A stretch of DNA of 64,000 bases from contig CM032118.1 of NCBI GenBank assembly GCA_018894105.1, forward strand, positions 31,476,690 through 31,540,689, written 5' to 3'. The notes under the pieces are model-generated. The model had not been told where the DNA came from. It worked only from the letters and a program-made list of their open reading frames with translations, and ran no database searches. This document shows, one piece after another, positions 11,941-25,036 of the stretch; position 1 is the first letter of the stretch, and every line of letters begins with the position of its first letter. The position numbers were made by a program, and so were the translations under genes. Source of the DNA: Jacaranda mimosifolia. Its lineage: Eukaryota; Streptophyta; Magnoliopsida; Lamiales; Bignoniaceae.

Positions 11941-12532
11941 AAAAAGAAAAGAAAAAAAACTCTGCTCCACTTTGCAATCCAATACTTGTGTTAAAATTGA
12001 TTGGTTATTATTTTACATAAAGTTGAATTGCTCAGAAAATCTTTATTCAAATTATCTGCTTTGTCATAGGAAAGAAACTCTTATGTGGAAAGATCTGTTT
12101 TGTTTATTATTTGATAAGGGTTCTAGTTTTGATTTGTGATTATCTTGTTGTTTTATTATAACAAAAAAAAAATAGTTGTTATTGCAAACACTGAGGTAAC
12201 AAATGCTGCAATTATTGAGTCCAACGTTGGCGACGTTGGTGATGGAGTTCGGATCATTTTATTTTCTCCTCCTGTTGCTCATGCTCTTATTACAGTGGGA
12301 CAAGTTGAGAAGTCTAAAAAGTTCAATAGGCATGACTTCAAGAGGTGACAACAAAAGATGCTATTCTACCTTACCATCATCAGATAATTCTCACTAGGGA
12401 AGGTTCAGAGTCAAAAGCTACATCCTTTGAAGTAGTATTACTCAAGCTAAAACTCTTTTGCGTGTGTTTGCATTCATATACATAGCTAACAAGATAGTTT
12501 TCTAATTCATGTGGGGGACTATGAAACTTTGG
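11941..12532. other. Intergenic AT-rich sequence
   Basis: No gene is recognised. Two short overlapping open frames at 12136-12397 have no family features. A G-rich tract GTGGGGGAC at 12511-12519 sits directly before repeat copy 2 and looks like a polypurine tract. Confidence 0.35.
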
Positions 12533-13356
12533 CATATTTATATGCCAAAATTTGAATAATTGAATACGAAAATTGAGTTTAAAGTGAGAAATAGGAGATT
12601 ATAATGTGTAGAATGAGTTTATCTCATATAGAAAAAAGGATTCGAGTATGTAAAATAAAACAATTAAATTTTATTTTTTAATATACTTCGATTGACACAC
12701 CCTTATAGAAAAGTTAGCTCAAAAGCTAGAATTATAATTAAGCTTCTAACTCTTTAATAGAGTTGCGACTCTTAACTAAAGGATTAAATTATGTGATTTT
12801 ATCATTTAGTTGTATCTTTAAAAGAAAGAATCATGATCCTTATAATGAATCATATCTCGTTAACAAGATTGCATTGTACAATTATTAATAGGAGTGCCTA
12901 CAACCAATCAAATATAAGAAAAGTATACTAGCATTTGTTTTAGTACTATATTGCGCAATTTCACTTTATTATTCATTCATAAAAGAGTTTCAAGTCAATT
13001 TATTTCTCCGTATTGGTCATTTGGAGCGCTGATTGAAAAGAGTCGTATGTTGAGAGACTATTTGTTGGAGAGTTTTGGCACAATAAAGGGAACAAATAAA
13101 GTCTTAAAAAAGCTGTTAGAGCAACAGACCTCGACTCAAGTTTTCCACGAGTCATTTCAGAATATTCAAGTAGGTTGTTTCTTATTTCAATAACATATAT
13201 TTATGTATGTGCGGTTCATATAATTTTTACGCTTTAGCTATGTGATACATAATAAACAGTGATTTATTTCTTGCTTAAGTGTGTAATTTGTATATTTAAG
13301 TCCCTCTCAAAACTTTTGATTTCAAAATTTTTATTTTATGTGCACAAGCATATTTG
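12533..13356 (+). repeat. LTR-type repeat, copy 2
   Basis: Direct, diverged copy of 7331-8116 over nearly its whole length, with many small substitutions and indels. It begins CATATTTATATG and ends near GTGCACAAGCATA. A purine tract at 12511-12519 just upstream suggests it is the 3' LTR, or the remains of one, of a related copia element. Similarity to copy 1 stops at 13356. Confidence 0.55.
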
Positions 13357-14429
13357 TTCACCCTATTATTTCCAGAATCCTTCCTACTAAAATTGGTCCC
13401 ATTATCATTTCCAAAGAGTAAATGTGGGAAAGAAGGAAAAAATTATTGTTCCTCTGCTCTCTTGCATGCGCTAAAGTTAATGAGTTTATCTTATACGTTG
13501 TTTTTTTTTTTTTTGTTTTTCTTTGTCCTTAGAAAATTGAAAAAAATTGATCTAGGTTAGAGGTCATTCTTGACTAATCAAGTTTGATTGTTGATATATG
13601 ATATATCAATAGTATGTACTAGGGCACATGCATTAGTAAAAGTATAATAACACCACTACGAGATATTTAGATGGATTTTTTTTGTGTTAGTGCAACAGTT
13701 AAATCCTAACATTATAAATATTATCATTACAAAAAGAGGTATGCAATCTTATTTTAGCTCAGCCGTGTACTATAAGATTTTTATAAACATACTCTTTGAT
13801 TAAAATTCAAGCATATTCTTAAAAAATGCATTTTTGAACTAAAGATCCACCTCATGAGTTCTATTTAACAATTATCGAAGAGATTCTTGATTCAAATTCA
13901 AACCACGACAGACATTAAGGACGATTTTAAGAACTAATTTGAAATTAAAAAAAGAAAAATTATAATTATAATTAAATAATCCCAACAAAAATTCTCCAAT
14001 GACCAAGTTAGTAAAATTTTTAAAGAAAATTGACTTATTCCTGAATTAATGTGATAAGTAATATAATACTAGCCTTTTTGTCTGAATATGATTAGAGTAT
14101 TTATATCACCTTGATATATCGCATCATGCATACATGGTAACACATCATGCATATATGGTCTCACATCATGAATTAATGTGATAAGTAATATAATACTAGC
14201 CTTTTTGTCTAACTATGATTATAGTATTTATATCACCTTGACCTATCACATTATGCATATATGGTAACACATGGAAACACCATATGGATATAACGAACAA
14301 ATTGAATTTTGGTCTTGTTCATGTTGAAGTTGAGTATGACTCATGAAAAATAATGCAGCTCTTAAAGTATTTGATGATTAAATTAAGTTGTGGGGATAAT
14401 TTGATGCCTTAATATACCCAAAAATAGTT
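13357..14429. repeat. AT-rich spacer with a tandem duplication
   Basis: No gene is seen. A unit of roughly 125 bp beginning GAATTAATGTGATAAGT occurs at 14043-14168 and again at 14170-14271, sharing CTAGCCTTTTTGTCT and TTTATATCACCTTGA. The repeats are followed by ATGCATATATGGT words. A CACTACGAGATATTTAG string at 13652 resembles a CACTA terminus but was not confirmed. Confidence 0.5.
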
Positions 14430-14879
14430 TTTTTGTTACAATTGCCTAACTGTTGCAAAAAAGTGCAAAGCACAGGCAATTACTCATTCGCAACGGTTAT
14501 GCAATGCTTTGGAAACTGTGACATTTATAGTAGTAGTGAATTTTTTGCCACAGTTTGAAAACTGTTGCCGAAGCTTTAGCTAAGGTTTTGCAATATATTG
14601 GTGACGGTATTTTAGAAGTGGGTGAAATTCTACAAAAAATGGTTGCGGAATACAAAACCATAGCTATTATGCCTATTGATTACTCTTTGGAAAAACCGTA
14701 GGCAATACTTTAAATTATTAGCCACTACTATTGGCCACATTCTAGAAATTTGTAGGCAATATTATAACTATTCTTGATGGTCCAAGCATGTAGTGGCGAA
14801 AAATTGCAAGCATTTTGACTACGGTTTACCAACTGTAATGAATACTCTAATTAACATTTTAAACAAATTACCCTTATTT

Positions 14880-16230
14880 TGACATTGTAAAAATATTATT
14901 TATACATGTTTACATATTCATGAGTATATATACATTCAAATAATAAATTTTAAATATACTAATATTCAACAATCAACACCAACTACTTCAAAAAAATATT
15001 CAATATTACTATCCATTGAAATATCTGTTAATGCATAGAGACGTAGCTAATGTAGTTCATCATCCTAAAATCAACTCAAAAATCAAAATTCAATAATAGT
15101 TCCACAAGTAAATTGACATATTACAACCATTATAGTAAAAAGAAAAAGATATCACTAATCGAAGTCATTTGACAACCATCTATCACATCAGTTTCTTATT
15201 TCTTCCTGAAAGTTCTGGAACATTTTCATTAAAAATGCCCATATCATCATCAAGAAAGAATGGATGAGCTACTTGAAATTGTGTACAACAATATAATAAA
15301 TAAACTAATATGTCAATTGTTTCGAGTAAAATAGCATGAGTGACAAAACCAAAACTCAACCCTACTTGCTTAGGTGCATCAGATAACAAAATAGATATCA
15401 GAAAACAAAATAGACATATAAAACATGACTTTGACAAAACACCCAAATTATTAATAAGCATAGAAGAATTTCCACGAAAAAACAATGAGAACAAGAAAAG
15501 AAAATTGTTTTTAGAGCTTCAACTGCAATGATTCATAAGCATAATCAGCGAATAAACTCATAATTACAATGTATGCATCACTAGCCTACCATGAAAAGTG
15601 AACTGATCAAATACTAATAGGCGTTACATCACTATTTGTTAAGAAACTTGAATCAATAAGCATAAATATGAAATATATTATAATAAGTACACATGTATCA
15701 CTATTTCATATATAGCAATTTCAAGTTATAAACATGGCACAACAAAATTATTCAAAGTTTTCTTACCTATTGGTGATAATAGTGAACCTATTTAAACACA
15801 CTATGTGGACAATAGACACAAATTTTGCCTAGTGTGAAACTGCATGTTATAATTCAATCACACCAAAAACTCAACTTATAACAAAATATTATAATATAAA
15901 TAGAACAACAAACACAAAAACACTTGGCTGAAACATCCAGACATACTTGGAGCATAACCACTCGTAAGAGATAAACACACTTTTACATCAGATCATTTTA
16001 ACGAAACGCTTAGGAAACAAATTGCATATTACTGGTTTAGACTAATAGATATAACATTATAATATAATTTAAAAATATATATTATGCCTTCACACAATTA
16101 CCTAATCATCATGGCTATGGTCGGGTGTAGCATGAAAGCCATCATTGCATTCCAAATGAGCAATAGATCTAGACATTGCCTACAAAAGAATCAATTACAA
16201 GTATTTTATCTTTTCTAACTAATACATGAA
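14880..16230. other. Non-coding 3' part of the CACTA element
   Basis: AT-rich sequence between the left subterminal repeats and the last transposase-type coding remnant. The overlapping short open frames at 15183-15531, on both strands, show no recognisable domain. Confidence 0.35.
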
Positions 16231-16239
16231 AATAATCAA

Positions 16240-17680
16240 TATATATATGTAATGCTAACCTGAGCACTAGATGTACATGCTGGAGTTGATCTTCCACGAG
16301 GGGAAGATGCAGAACCAACTCCATTGATGTTGTTACAAGCTACTTGAAATGCTTGCAATGCAGATAGATTCAACAAACTCAATAAAATATCCATCTTTTT
16401 CTGTATTATATCTATCTGAGAGCAAACTTGAGCTATCTTAGCCTTCGCTCATTCTACACCTCAGCACAAATCTCTTCACGAAGCTCTTCCCTCATGTGAG
16501 ATCTAGTAGCAGAAGAACTTTTACTAAATTGTGTAGTTGTAATCTCTTTCCCCATACATCCATGGCCATCAACTCCAATAGCATTTTCAAACAAATCACC
16601 ATTGAACTTTTTCATCCTCTCAGCTTTAGGCACTTGATTGACTTGGTCCTCTATCTCATACTAATTCAATAGAAAAATAAAGATACTATATTAAAAAGAT
16701 ATTACATATACAAAAATTGATATGATGATACAAAATTTATATAAGTCTTACAAATAACTCAATAGTCTCTTGATTTGCATTCCTCCCTTACCCTCTTAAA
16801 TAGGAGGCCAACCATAAATCTAACTTAGTTGGATTAGATATCCCGATCTCCTTAAGCTGATTATTCAATGTTATATATTAACAAATAAGACATGTAGAAT
16901 TCCTTATAAAGCAATGTGTAATTGTTTATAATTTGATACTGATCTCTTCTCTTAGCAAAGGAAAAGATATTCTACCCATTCTATGTGAATGTTTCTGTGT
17001 GTTCCTAATCTCTGCATTTTATCTTGCTCGTTCCTACAATAATTAAATATTTTGAAGTAGCTATATTTTTTAATATCAAATTTAATACATATATACCACT
17101 AATTTTTTTTTATCTTATAATAAGTATACGAATAATATAAACGAACTCCAAAAATTCTTAACTTAGGATTTTTAGATTTTTCAATTACCTGTAATCCACT
17201 TTTTTTCCCAATAATCCACAAGTGCAAACCATTGTCTAGGCTCTAGTCACTCATCTGGCATCACAACAAGATACTCTGGATTGTCCTTATGTGGCTCATA
17301 ATAAGAAGGCTTCAAGTATTCTTCCAACCTTTCCATAGAGAATTTAGATTTGTCAACATATGCTTTTATGCTTTTGGGAACAATGTAGCGTTAACCTGCA
17401 TTGATATCGGTTATGGATGTGAGCAAAAAGGAAAAGAATAAAATATAGAATATTATAGATTGCATCATATCATAAATTTCATTACTTGAACTTCATTCCA
17501 CATATAATCAAATCTTGATTTTGGCATGTCAGACCATTTCTCATAGTTTAAAGGAAACAAATTCCCCATTTTTGCAAGGACTCCAAAAGCAGTGCTCAAT
17601 TATGCTTGGTCCTTGCCAACAATTTAACCAAATTCATGAAGGTCTACCTCCAATGGTGTACCACTATTTCACTTAGCTGG
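16240..17680 (-). pseudogene. CACTA-associated plant En/Spm protein remnant (PF03004-type)
   Basis: Minus-strand fragments with many stops and likely intron gaps lie downstream of the DUF4216 block, where CACTA elements usually carry the PF03004 protein. The piece read from about 17530 upward (PKSRFDYMW-like) and the Glu/Leu-rich pieces at 16300-16660 fit the C-terminal part of that family. No long open frame survives. The assignment leans on position as much as on sequence. Confidence 0.4.
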
Positions 17681-18199
17681 TAAGTGTGATGAACCTCTAC
17701 CTTTGCTCTTTGATGATCCTACCAAAAGAAAATGTATCATAAAATATAATAAGAACATATTTACAATATGTGTAGGTATTTATTATTGGTAAATTGGTAC
17801 CTGATGTGGTTGTGATTGGTTCAGTAGATCCATGAGATTCACTTTCTTGTTGTGACTTTTTGAGCTAAATGGACTAAAATGATGAAGTATTGTTGTGTGT
17901 ACCACTTACTCATGCAATAACATCAATATCTCCACATATCATGGTCTCACGCGGATGCTTTCTTGGTCTCCCCATCACGATACCTAAATACAAAGTAATA
18001 TATACATAAAACATGAAAATCATTAACTCAATTTTCAAGTAACACAATTTAAGAATGAAATATTATACGCAGATCAAAAGATCAAGAAATGAAAAAACTA
18101 ACTTAAAATAAGCAGGTACATTCCATCCATGCCAAGTAAAAAGTACATAAAATTTATTGATACAAACCTTCATAATGCCCTTAAACTATTTCATCATAA

Positions 18200-18900
18200 T
18201 CATCATTTTCATCAAATTGCTCATTATCATGCACATCAACAAAAGTTCCTTCAACTCTATCTTGAACCCAATTAGCGTCCTCGTAATTTAAAGGAATATA
18301 GTCATCCAATACTTGGTTGCTGTAGAGTTCTGTTCCATACATTCATGAGTATACATCAAAATCATCTCTTCTTGTTATTGGTGCTACAATCTTCCACTCA
18401 GGATTCATGGGATCAGCAACATACCACACTTGTTCTGCTTGATTAGATAAGATAAAAGGCTTATCACTAGGAAGATTTCTTTATACATTAATTGGTTAAA
18501 GTTCACGAGCTTGAATTTATGTGTATCTTCCATCAACCCTCTCTTATCATTATCAATCTAGTCACACTTAAATAGTATGAATTTCAAATTGTAGGCATAA
18601 TAAATTTCAATAATATTAGGTAGGATGCCGTAATAGGAGACTTCACCCAGACAAGGATTTCTATCCTTTGCACTTGCCTAGCCATTCAAGGCAACCCTAA
18701 GGATAACACTGAAATTTTGAGTTGCTTTCCTTCCATCATGAGATTTAGTATGAAAGCGAAAGCTATTTACGATGCATGCATTATAACTCTTCCCATGTGC
18801 CATGAGACCATTACCTAACCTTCTAGTTTCATCTGAAAAAGAGGTTGTATTTTCCCTATCATGTACCTGAGTTTAAGAAAATTGAATGGTGAAAACTTTG
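18200..18900 (-). pseudogene. DUF4216-type domain of the CACTA transposase
   Basis: The minus strand reads GVLPNIIEIYYA-like and FKLVNFN segments, then DKPFILSNQAEQVWYV, then an ADPMNPEWKIV block. This matches the family pattern of DUF4216 (LF.C.W.D, Y...LVN, PFILA.QA.QV.YV.D). Stops and frameshifts break it. It sits downstream of the DUF4218 segment, in the usual CACTA order. Confidence 0.65.
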
Positions 18901-19491
18901 AAATTTATTAAATAATAATCATATCATGTAACTTGTACAGTCCAATACTTACATAAGACTTGAACCACTTATGAAATGTTGCATTGTGGATACTATCGAT
19001 TTCGTTTTGTGATGATATTCGTCTCTCCTTTGTAATTGAAGCAATATGGATGCTGCATCATACATTATGTAGTTTATTAATTCTTTATGTAAATTTATAG
19101 ATAATTACCACTATATAAACATCATGACTTATGACTTGTATAGAGCGATTGATTGAACATGTGCAAGAACCCATTGATGTGGTTGAATTAGTGTGGTATT
19201 GTCAAATATCCTTTGCTTTTCCTTTCCTAAAACTTGACCTATATGATTATCTCCAACCTAATTCCATAAAGGTCTAGTTTTTTTGGTTTCAATATCCCTA
19301 AGATATCTAGCACAAAAATTCACGAACTCAATCATCAAGTAATCTTTAGCTATAGATCCTTCTGGCCATGCTCGATTGCAAATGTACTTTTTCAAGGTAA
19401 GTAAGTATCTAAAATAATTAAATTGAAACATTTAAAATAATTTTAATATGCAAATAAAGTATAGAACAAAGTATAATTATATATTCTCAAA

Positions 19492-19755
19492 TTACCTTTT
19501 GATCAGATACATCCACCGAAATTGAGCTGGGCCACCTTTTGACACCTCATTGACCAAATGGATAGGAAGATGCTCTATAATATCAACGAAAGATGAGAAA
19601 AATATTTTCTCTAGATTGCATAGCATAAGAGTTGTACAATCTTGTAATTTGTTCAGAACAAGTGTGGTATTTGCTTTAGCACACAACTGCTTCCAAAAAT
19701 TTGCTAATTCAATCAGCACACTCATTACATTCATTGGCAGTGCTCTATGAGCCAC
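19492..19755 (-). pseudogene. DUF4218 domain of the CACTA transposase
   Basis: An open stretch of 87 codons reads with ALPMNVMSVLIELANFWKQLC, LCNLEKIFFSSFVDIIEHLP and IHLVNEVSKGGPAQFRWMY. These are the hallmark blocks of DUF4218 in plant TNP2 transposases: L..L..FF..LC, L...E..FPPSFFD...HL, HL..E....GP..YRWMY. It is uninterrupted locally but its neighbours in the same protein are broken. Confidence 0.85.
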
Positions 19756-19859
19756 AATAAGAAATAACTATTAGATTAAAACATGATTGTCATGGCTTTT
19801 CAATACATTAATAGTTTTGGATGCAATGTTAACGCGATGTGCGATGTTAGATGCATATC

Positions 19860-20960
19860 CATCTGATGCTCTAATGCTCTTCAATACTGTGCAAAATAAA
19901 TCTTTTCTTTCCTCCCCATTGTAAATGTAGAAAAGGGGAGATTGTCTCTCCTAAAAGGTCGTGGTTGTGGCCATAGAGGCTTGCGGATATTCATTGGTTT
20001 TTGTTGTATCCAAGCCTGTTGATGATCATTTGATTTCTTTTTATCACCTAATATGGTCCAAAGAATATTGTCACACACATTTTTCTCTACATGCATTACA
20101 TCAAGATTGTGCCTAATCAAGTTATATTCCCAATATGGCAACTCAAAGAAGATACTCTTTTTTTTTTTTCCAATTATGCTCATTCGATTTTTTCTCACTG
20201 GTTCTAGACACCTTCTTCAATAGGTCTTCTTTATTGTATTGAGTTAATATTTAATATTTATCAAACTCTTGCAATACTTGTGAACCTATGAGAGGAATAT
20301 GAGCCCTTCCTAATTCTCTTTTACGATCAAATGACTTAGTATCTTTTCTAAATCGATGGCCTGCAAACAAAAAATGTCAATGACTTATATAACAATCTTT
20401 ACGACAATCATCTAATCTTTTATGCCATGTCTTCCTTCCAAAATATGGCCATGCAAGTTTGCCCTTGACATCCCAACTAGATAACATTGAGTAACCAGAG
20501 AAGTCACTAATAGTCTATAATAATGCTACATGCATTTGAAACATTTGATTGCTAAAAGCATCAAAAGTTGGAACCCCAACCTCCCATAAATCTCTTAATT
20601 CCTCAATCAACAGCTGCAAGTATACATAAGCCATTTGACCTGGACTTAGTGGCCCATCAATGAGTGTTGGCAAGATAAAATAGGGTTCTCTCATGTAAAG
20701 CATGCCTCAACACACCATCATCTTTTCAAATTTTCACATGCCACCTCATGTTAGATGTAGTCTTATGTGACATAAATAATTTCTGTAGTCGTGGTTTTAA
20801 TGGGAAGTATCTCATTTTCTTTGTTGCCAACTTTCTCACCTCATCTTAATAATGAGAAACACCACAAATGTTACAAACATGCTTATCTTTATCTTCCCCT
20901 CTAAATAACATGCAAGTGTTAGGACATGCATCCATGTCTAATATGAAAATCCAAAGTCAG
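19860..20960 (-). pseudogene. TNP2/Transposase_21 catalytic region of the CACTA element
   Basis: Two open pieces are diagnostic. One at 20515-20703 carries ILPTLIDGPLSPGQ, VYLQLLIEELRDLWEVG and TFDA. The other at 19881-20198 carries FFELPYWEYNLIRHNLDVMH, VEKNVCDNILWTILG. These are the central motifs of Transposase_21. Between and around them the frame is broken by stops and indels. The 5' side ends at the hAT-type insertion (20961), and the coding trace resumes beyond it at 22158. The DDE-type residues cannot be checked reliably through the frameshifts. Confidence 0.85.
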
Positions 20961-22157
20961 TAGGGGTGGCAATTTGGGTGGGTCAGATGGGTTCGGGTTT
21001 GGTTGAAGTAGGGGTATAACATTAATTTTTTCAACTCGAACCCAACTAAACCTGATGACAACCTAAAAGTGCTCAACCCTAACCCAACTTGATTCGTATC
21101 AGGTCAAGTTTGGGTCGACCTAATTTTTAAAATAATTATTTTGAATATTTGTTTTAATTTTTAGAAAATTTTTGGTATTTTTATTTTTTATTTTTATCTA
21201 TTTTTAATTATTAATAAATTGAAATAGGAGTAAGGAGTTTTCATTATAACTTCACAAATGCACTCAAATAATTTTAATTGAACAACATCATATATCGATT
21301 TTTAGAAATTTTGTTCCTTTCATTTTTTAGTATCTATCGACATCATAAAAATATTGAAATCACAAAGTGTCTTATTTTTAAAAATATCATTCTTTTTCAA
21401 GTTTTACTCACCTACTCTCTTTAATTTTTGGATCTTTTGTGTCGATTAAATTGTCTCTTTTAACTTTTTAAAATTAATGCCATTATTTTTTAACTTTATA
21501 TTGATTCAATTAAACAATACATAAATCAATAAAAAATATATCATCAAGCAAATAAGTAAAAAAATATTTTAATTATGCACATAATTTATTATAAAAACTT
21601 GCTTAAGTCTTTTGAATTTTTTATAACCTCTCAACAGAAAGAATTCTTATCTATTTATATATACAAAATCTTGCATTGTATAAGACCTAAGAAAAATTTC
21701 TAGAACAATTTAATAGTTAAATTAACTCTTTGCGGTACAATTTTCATGTCAATTTGGATACAAAAATAGCTATTATAAGTAATTTAAAATTATAATAATC
21801 CATCCTATATGGTTGTGAAATAAATAAGACTGAAAAATGCCAAAGTAGTAATTTTGATATTGCCAAAGTTCAAATTTTCAAGCTCTATTTTGTTATTTTA
21901 TATTTTTACTCCCCCCAAAATTTAAATTTTATTTGTTTACTTCGGATTGGATTGAGTTGGTTCAGGCGGGTTTGGTTGTTGTGTGACCTGCAATCAAATT
22001 TTGGGTTGTTCGTGTAACCTGAAATTCAACCCAACTCAACTCATTTTCTTCGGATTCTTATTCGTATCGATCTTATTAGACCCAAACCTAAAGTGGGTCA
22101 ACCCTAACCCAATTTTTTCGTGTCAAACTCGTGTCGTGTTGGAAATCACCACCCCTA
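20961..22157. mobile_element. 1.2-kb hAT-type non-autonomous element in the CACTA transposase
   Basis: The termini are TAGGGGTGGCAATTT and, inverted at the other end, TAGGGGTGGTGATTT. The flanks are AAAGTCAG (20953-20960) and AAAGTCAC (22158-22165), an 8-bp duplication with one difference. Removing the element rejoins the TNP2 reading (KKLISDFGFSY). Subterminal regions contain repeated GGGTTGGGT/AACCCAA words in both orientations; the centre is AT-rich and carries no transposase gene. Size, termini and duplication length fit a non-autonomous hAT element. Confidence 0.85.
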
Positions 22158-22782
22158 AAAGTCACTGATAAGCTTCTTTGCTTCATAACATGACTTAGGA
22201 ATTTTTGCACCATTGGGAAGTAAATCCTCCAATATTTCAAGTATAATATCAACTGATTTATCAGTCCACCCACATAATGCCTTAGCTTGAAGAATACGAA
22301 CAATAAGAGACAACTTAGTGAACTTTTAATTCCCTACATATACCTATGCCTTTACATCTTCTAATAACTTGAAGAACTGTCTAGTTTCCTCATTTGCTTC
22401 ATTAACATGTTCATTTGTATGTAACATTCATCTATCTCATCAGTTTCCATATCTAGCCCATTGCATCATGCACCATTTGACTTGTATCACTACTTGCATA
22501 TTTCAAATTTAGATTATGATCTATACTCTCATTATCACGACTTTGCAAATTCAATGGTTCCCCATGATAAACCCAATTCTTGTAGTTTGTCCGAAAACCG
22601 TTCATCACAAAATGGACTAAGATATCATTTTGAGAATTGTTAAATCGATTTAAACACGTCTTACAAGGACAACAGACTATGGCATCAATTGTCTTATCCT
22701 TGAATGCAAAATCAATAAATTTACCAACACTAGACACATATTCTGGATCATATTTCGACAAACCAATCCAGCTCTTATCCAT
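22158..22782 (-). pseudogene. N-terminal part of CACTA TNP2 with transposase-associated domain
   Basis: A 109-codon open frame from 22782 reads MDKSWIGLSKYDPEYVSSV, then CCPCKTCLNR, then a VMNGFRTNYKNWVYHGE segment. This is the transposase-associated zinc-finger domain (CPC..C.N, HL...GF...Y..W..HGE). After a stop the trace continues through KFTKLSLIVRILQAKALCGW and EAKKLISDF, the usual TNP2 linker before Transposase_21. It is cut at 22158 by the hAT-type element. ATG at 22782 is the natural start because the domain begins at it. Confidence 0.85.
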
Positions 22783-25030
22783 TATGTGTTATGACTGCAA
22801 TAATTAGAAAGGCAAAAATCATATTTGTAAGTTATGAATGATGTAATTTGTTTTGATCGGTAAGGTCTCCATTTCACACCTCATCTAGGCATAATAGGCC
22901 TAGTATGGTATCAAACTTTGAATAGAACGACTTATGATATGCAAACTAATTACACAAAAATAAAATGTGATATACACGATACCAACAAGAATAATGCCAT
23001 GCAGAAAATGTGCTCTTCTTAAATGTATATACTTTTTTTTTCATCTCTCATTCCTTACTACTTATTAACAAATAAATCAAAGGCACATTTGTGACATATT
23101 CAAGCTAGAAACTTGCAGAATAGTGTGATGTAATAATGTCAAAATTAGTGATACTGATTTAAAAAGAACATAAAGGAGAGAGACACATTCGGGATCATGC
23201 AATTATTGTAGTTTACTAGTGCATATAAGTCTTACCTATTTCAAGGATGTTTCCACAAGGGCTTTTAAGCAATTGGCGTGCTTGCTGATTGTGCACAATA
23301 TCTTTGGACTTTGGTGCTTAGAGGAATGCAGAACTTTTCTGCAACTGCCTGAAGTTGCTGAAAAATTAACCAAAAGAAAAGAAGAAAAATTAACCAAAAA
23401 ATTAACCTAGTACCCTTCCTCCTATTCATTGAATGCCATATCATATACGATTAATTAAAAGAACCAAGTAAAAGACACCTAATTTTCTGTTAATAAAATA
23501 TGTTCCCACTTTGACAAACGAGATTTTAATGTCTGTCCACCCTTACTCCTGCAAAAGATTCACAAATGCAAAGTATTAGCCACATAAAAACCCTCCCTAT
23601 AAACAAATCCGCTTAAGCTACTATATCCCACAATTTGATCGAGGGACTTTTTATTAAATCAAATTAGCACAATAAATTTAAAAAGGGAGGAACATATTAT
23701 GTCAAAGGCTCAACCAACAGCTTAGACTTGTAGGCATGTAGCTTAAGATTACCCCTTTATTTGCCTGGTGATCCCCATTTACAAATATGTCATTCTTTAT
23801 TATCTTCATTACAGTCATCCAACTTTGGCTCAATAACATCTGCCTCTTTTATATGTGAGAATATTTCTTTTATGTATATCTTTTTTGATTGATATTTTAT
23901 ATTTATAAATGTATGTTAAATATATACTTTAAAAAATTAATAAATACATACATAATATTTATTGATGATACTTAACACAACATGAAATATCAATTTAAAA
24001 GAACAATAATTAATGCACTCAGGGCCTAGTCTTCCAATTTATTTATGATATTATTTACCTAATGATGAATTGATGATCCACAGTTCACCCACTAAGCCAC
24101 CATTTGTCAACTACTAAATGTATCTGCAAAATCAATGGAAAATTTTAAACTACAATACTAAAGTTAACAAAAAACATGGAATTGACAAAAAATTAGGATA
24201 TTCTCTTTTTATTAATTTAAATTAATTAAATTTCGTCATCATACACACCTAAAGATTAAAGTACCTCAACCAAATTAAAATAAGAGATGGCGAACTTCTT
24301 CAAATCACAACTTGCAAAAGTGAGAACATCGAATATTAATTAGGGAATATAAAATACAATAAAATTTCAGGCTTTAAGAGAGTGGAAAAGTGAAACTGGA
24401 GACACCACCTTACTAATTGATATTCTTTTGCTCATAGGCTGCATTTGCACCCAAATTAATTATCAAGAAACAAAAATCACATGTGCATTAATCCTCAACC
24501 TAGGACAATTCATCACAAAACTAATGTCACTAATTCTTTTCCTCTTTACTAATGTAATTGGATACTAGAATCCCGATAAATGAGTGATTAAATTTGTTAA
24601 CCTTATAAATCTTGAGAATAAGATGATCATAAATAATTGCTAGACAAATATAGTAGAAAACCTTATAAATCTTGAGAACAAGATTATGATCTTGCAAACA
24701 AAAAGAAGACAAACTAGAAGCTATGAGAAGATATCATGGCCCCACATCACCTCTACTAATCTCAAACAATTTTGAACTAATTCTAACTTCCTTAAAAGCA
24801 TTTCTAAGTATTGCAATAATCCCAGCATCATGCACATTCTAATCATTGGTCATCACTATTTAATCTTCTTCATCAATCAAAATCCTATGCTATATATACT
24901 AACTAATGAAGCTTACAACCAAGATACAACTTTTCAAGCTGACTAATGAACTCATCTTACTGAATCACATTCTTTTACAATCAAATAGAATCTCGCAATA
25001 AACAAAATTCAAACACAATGAAAGTTTAAT
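22783..25030. other. Long non-coding 5' region of the CACTA element
   Basis: No transposase motif was recognised. A roughly 30-bp direct repeat containing CCTTATAAATCTTGAGAA occurs at 24599 and 24660. The short open frame at 23219-23410 shows no domain. The region probably holds leader, intron or captured sequence, but its origin cannot be read by eye. Confidence 0.35.
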
Positions 25031-25036
25031 ACTCTG

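Noticed and set aside
13652..13668. CACTACGAGATATTTAG as the left terminus of the first CACTA element
   Set aside because: No inverted partner was found at the right side near 26330 and the subterminal repeats start only at about 14440.
15183..15531. Short open frames on both strands in the CACTA 3' region
   Set aside because: No domain, and the two frames overlap antisense to each other; likely chance openings.
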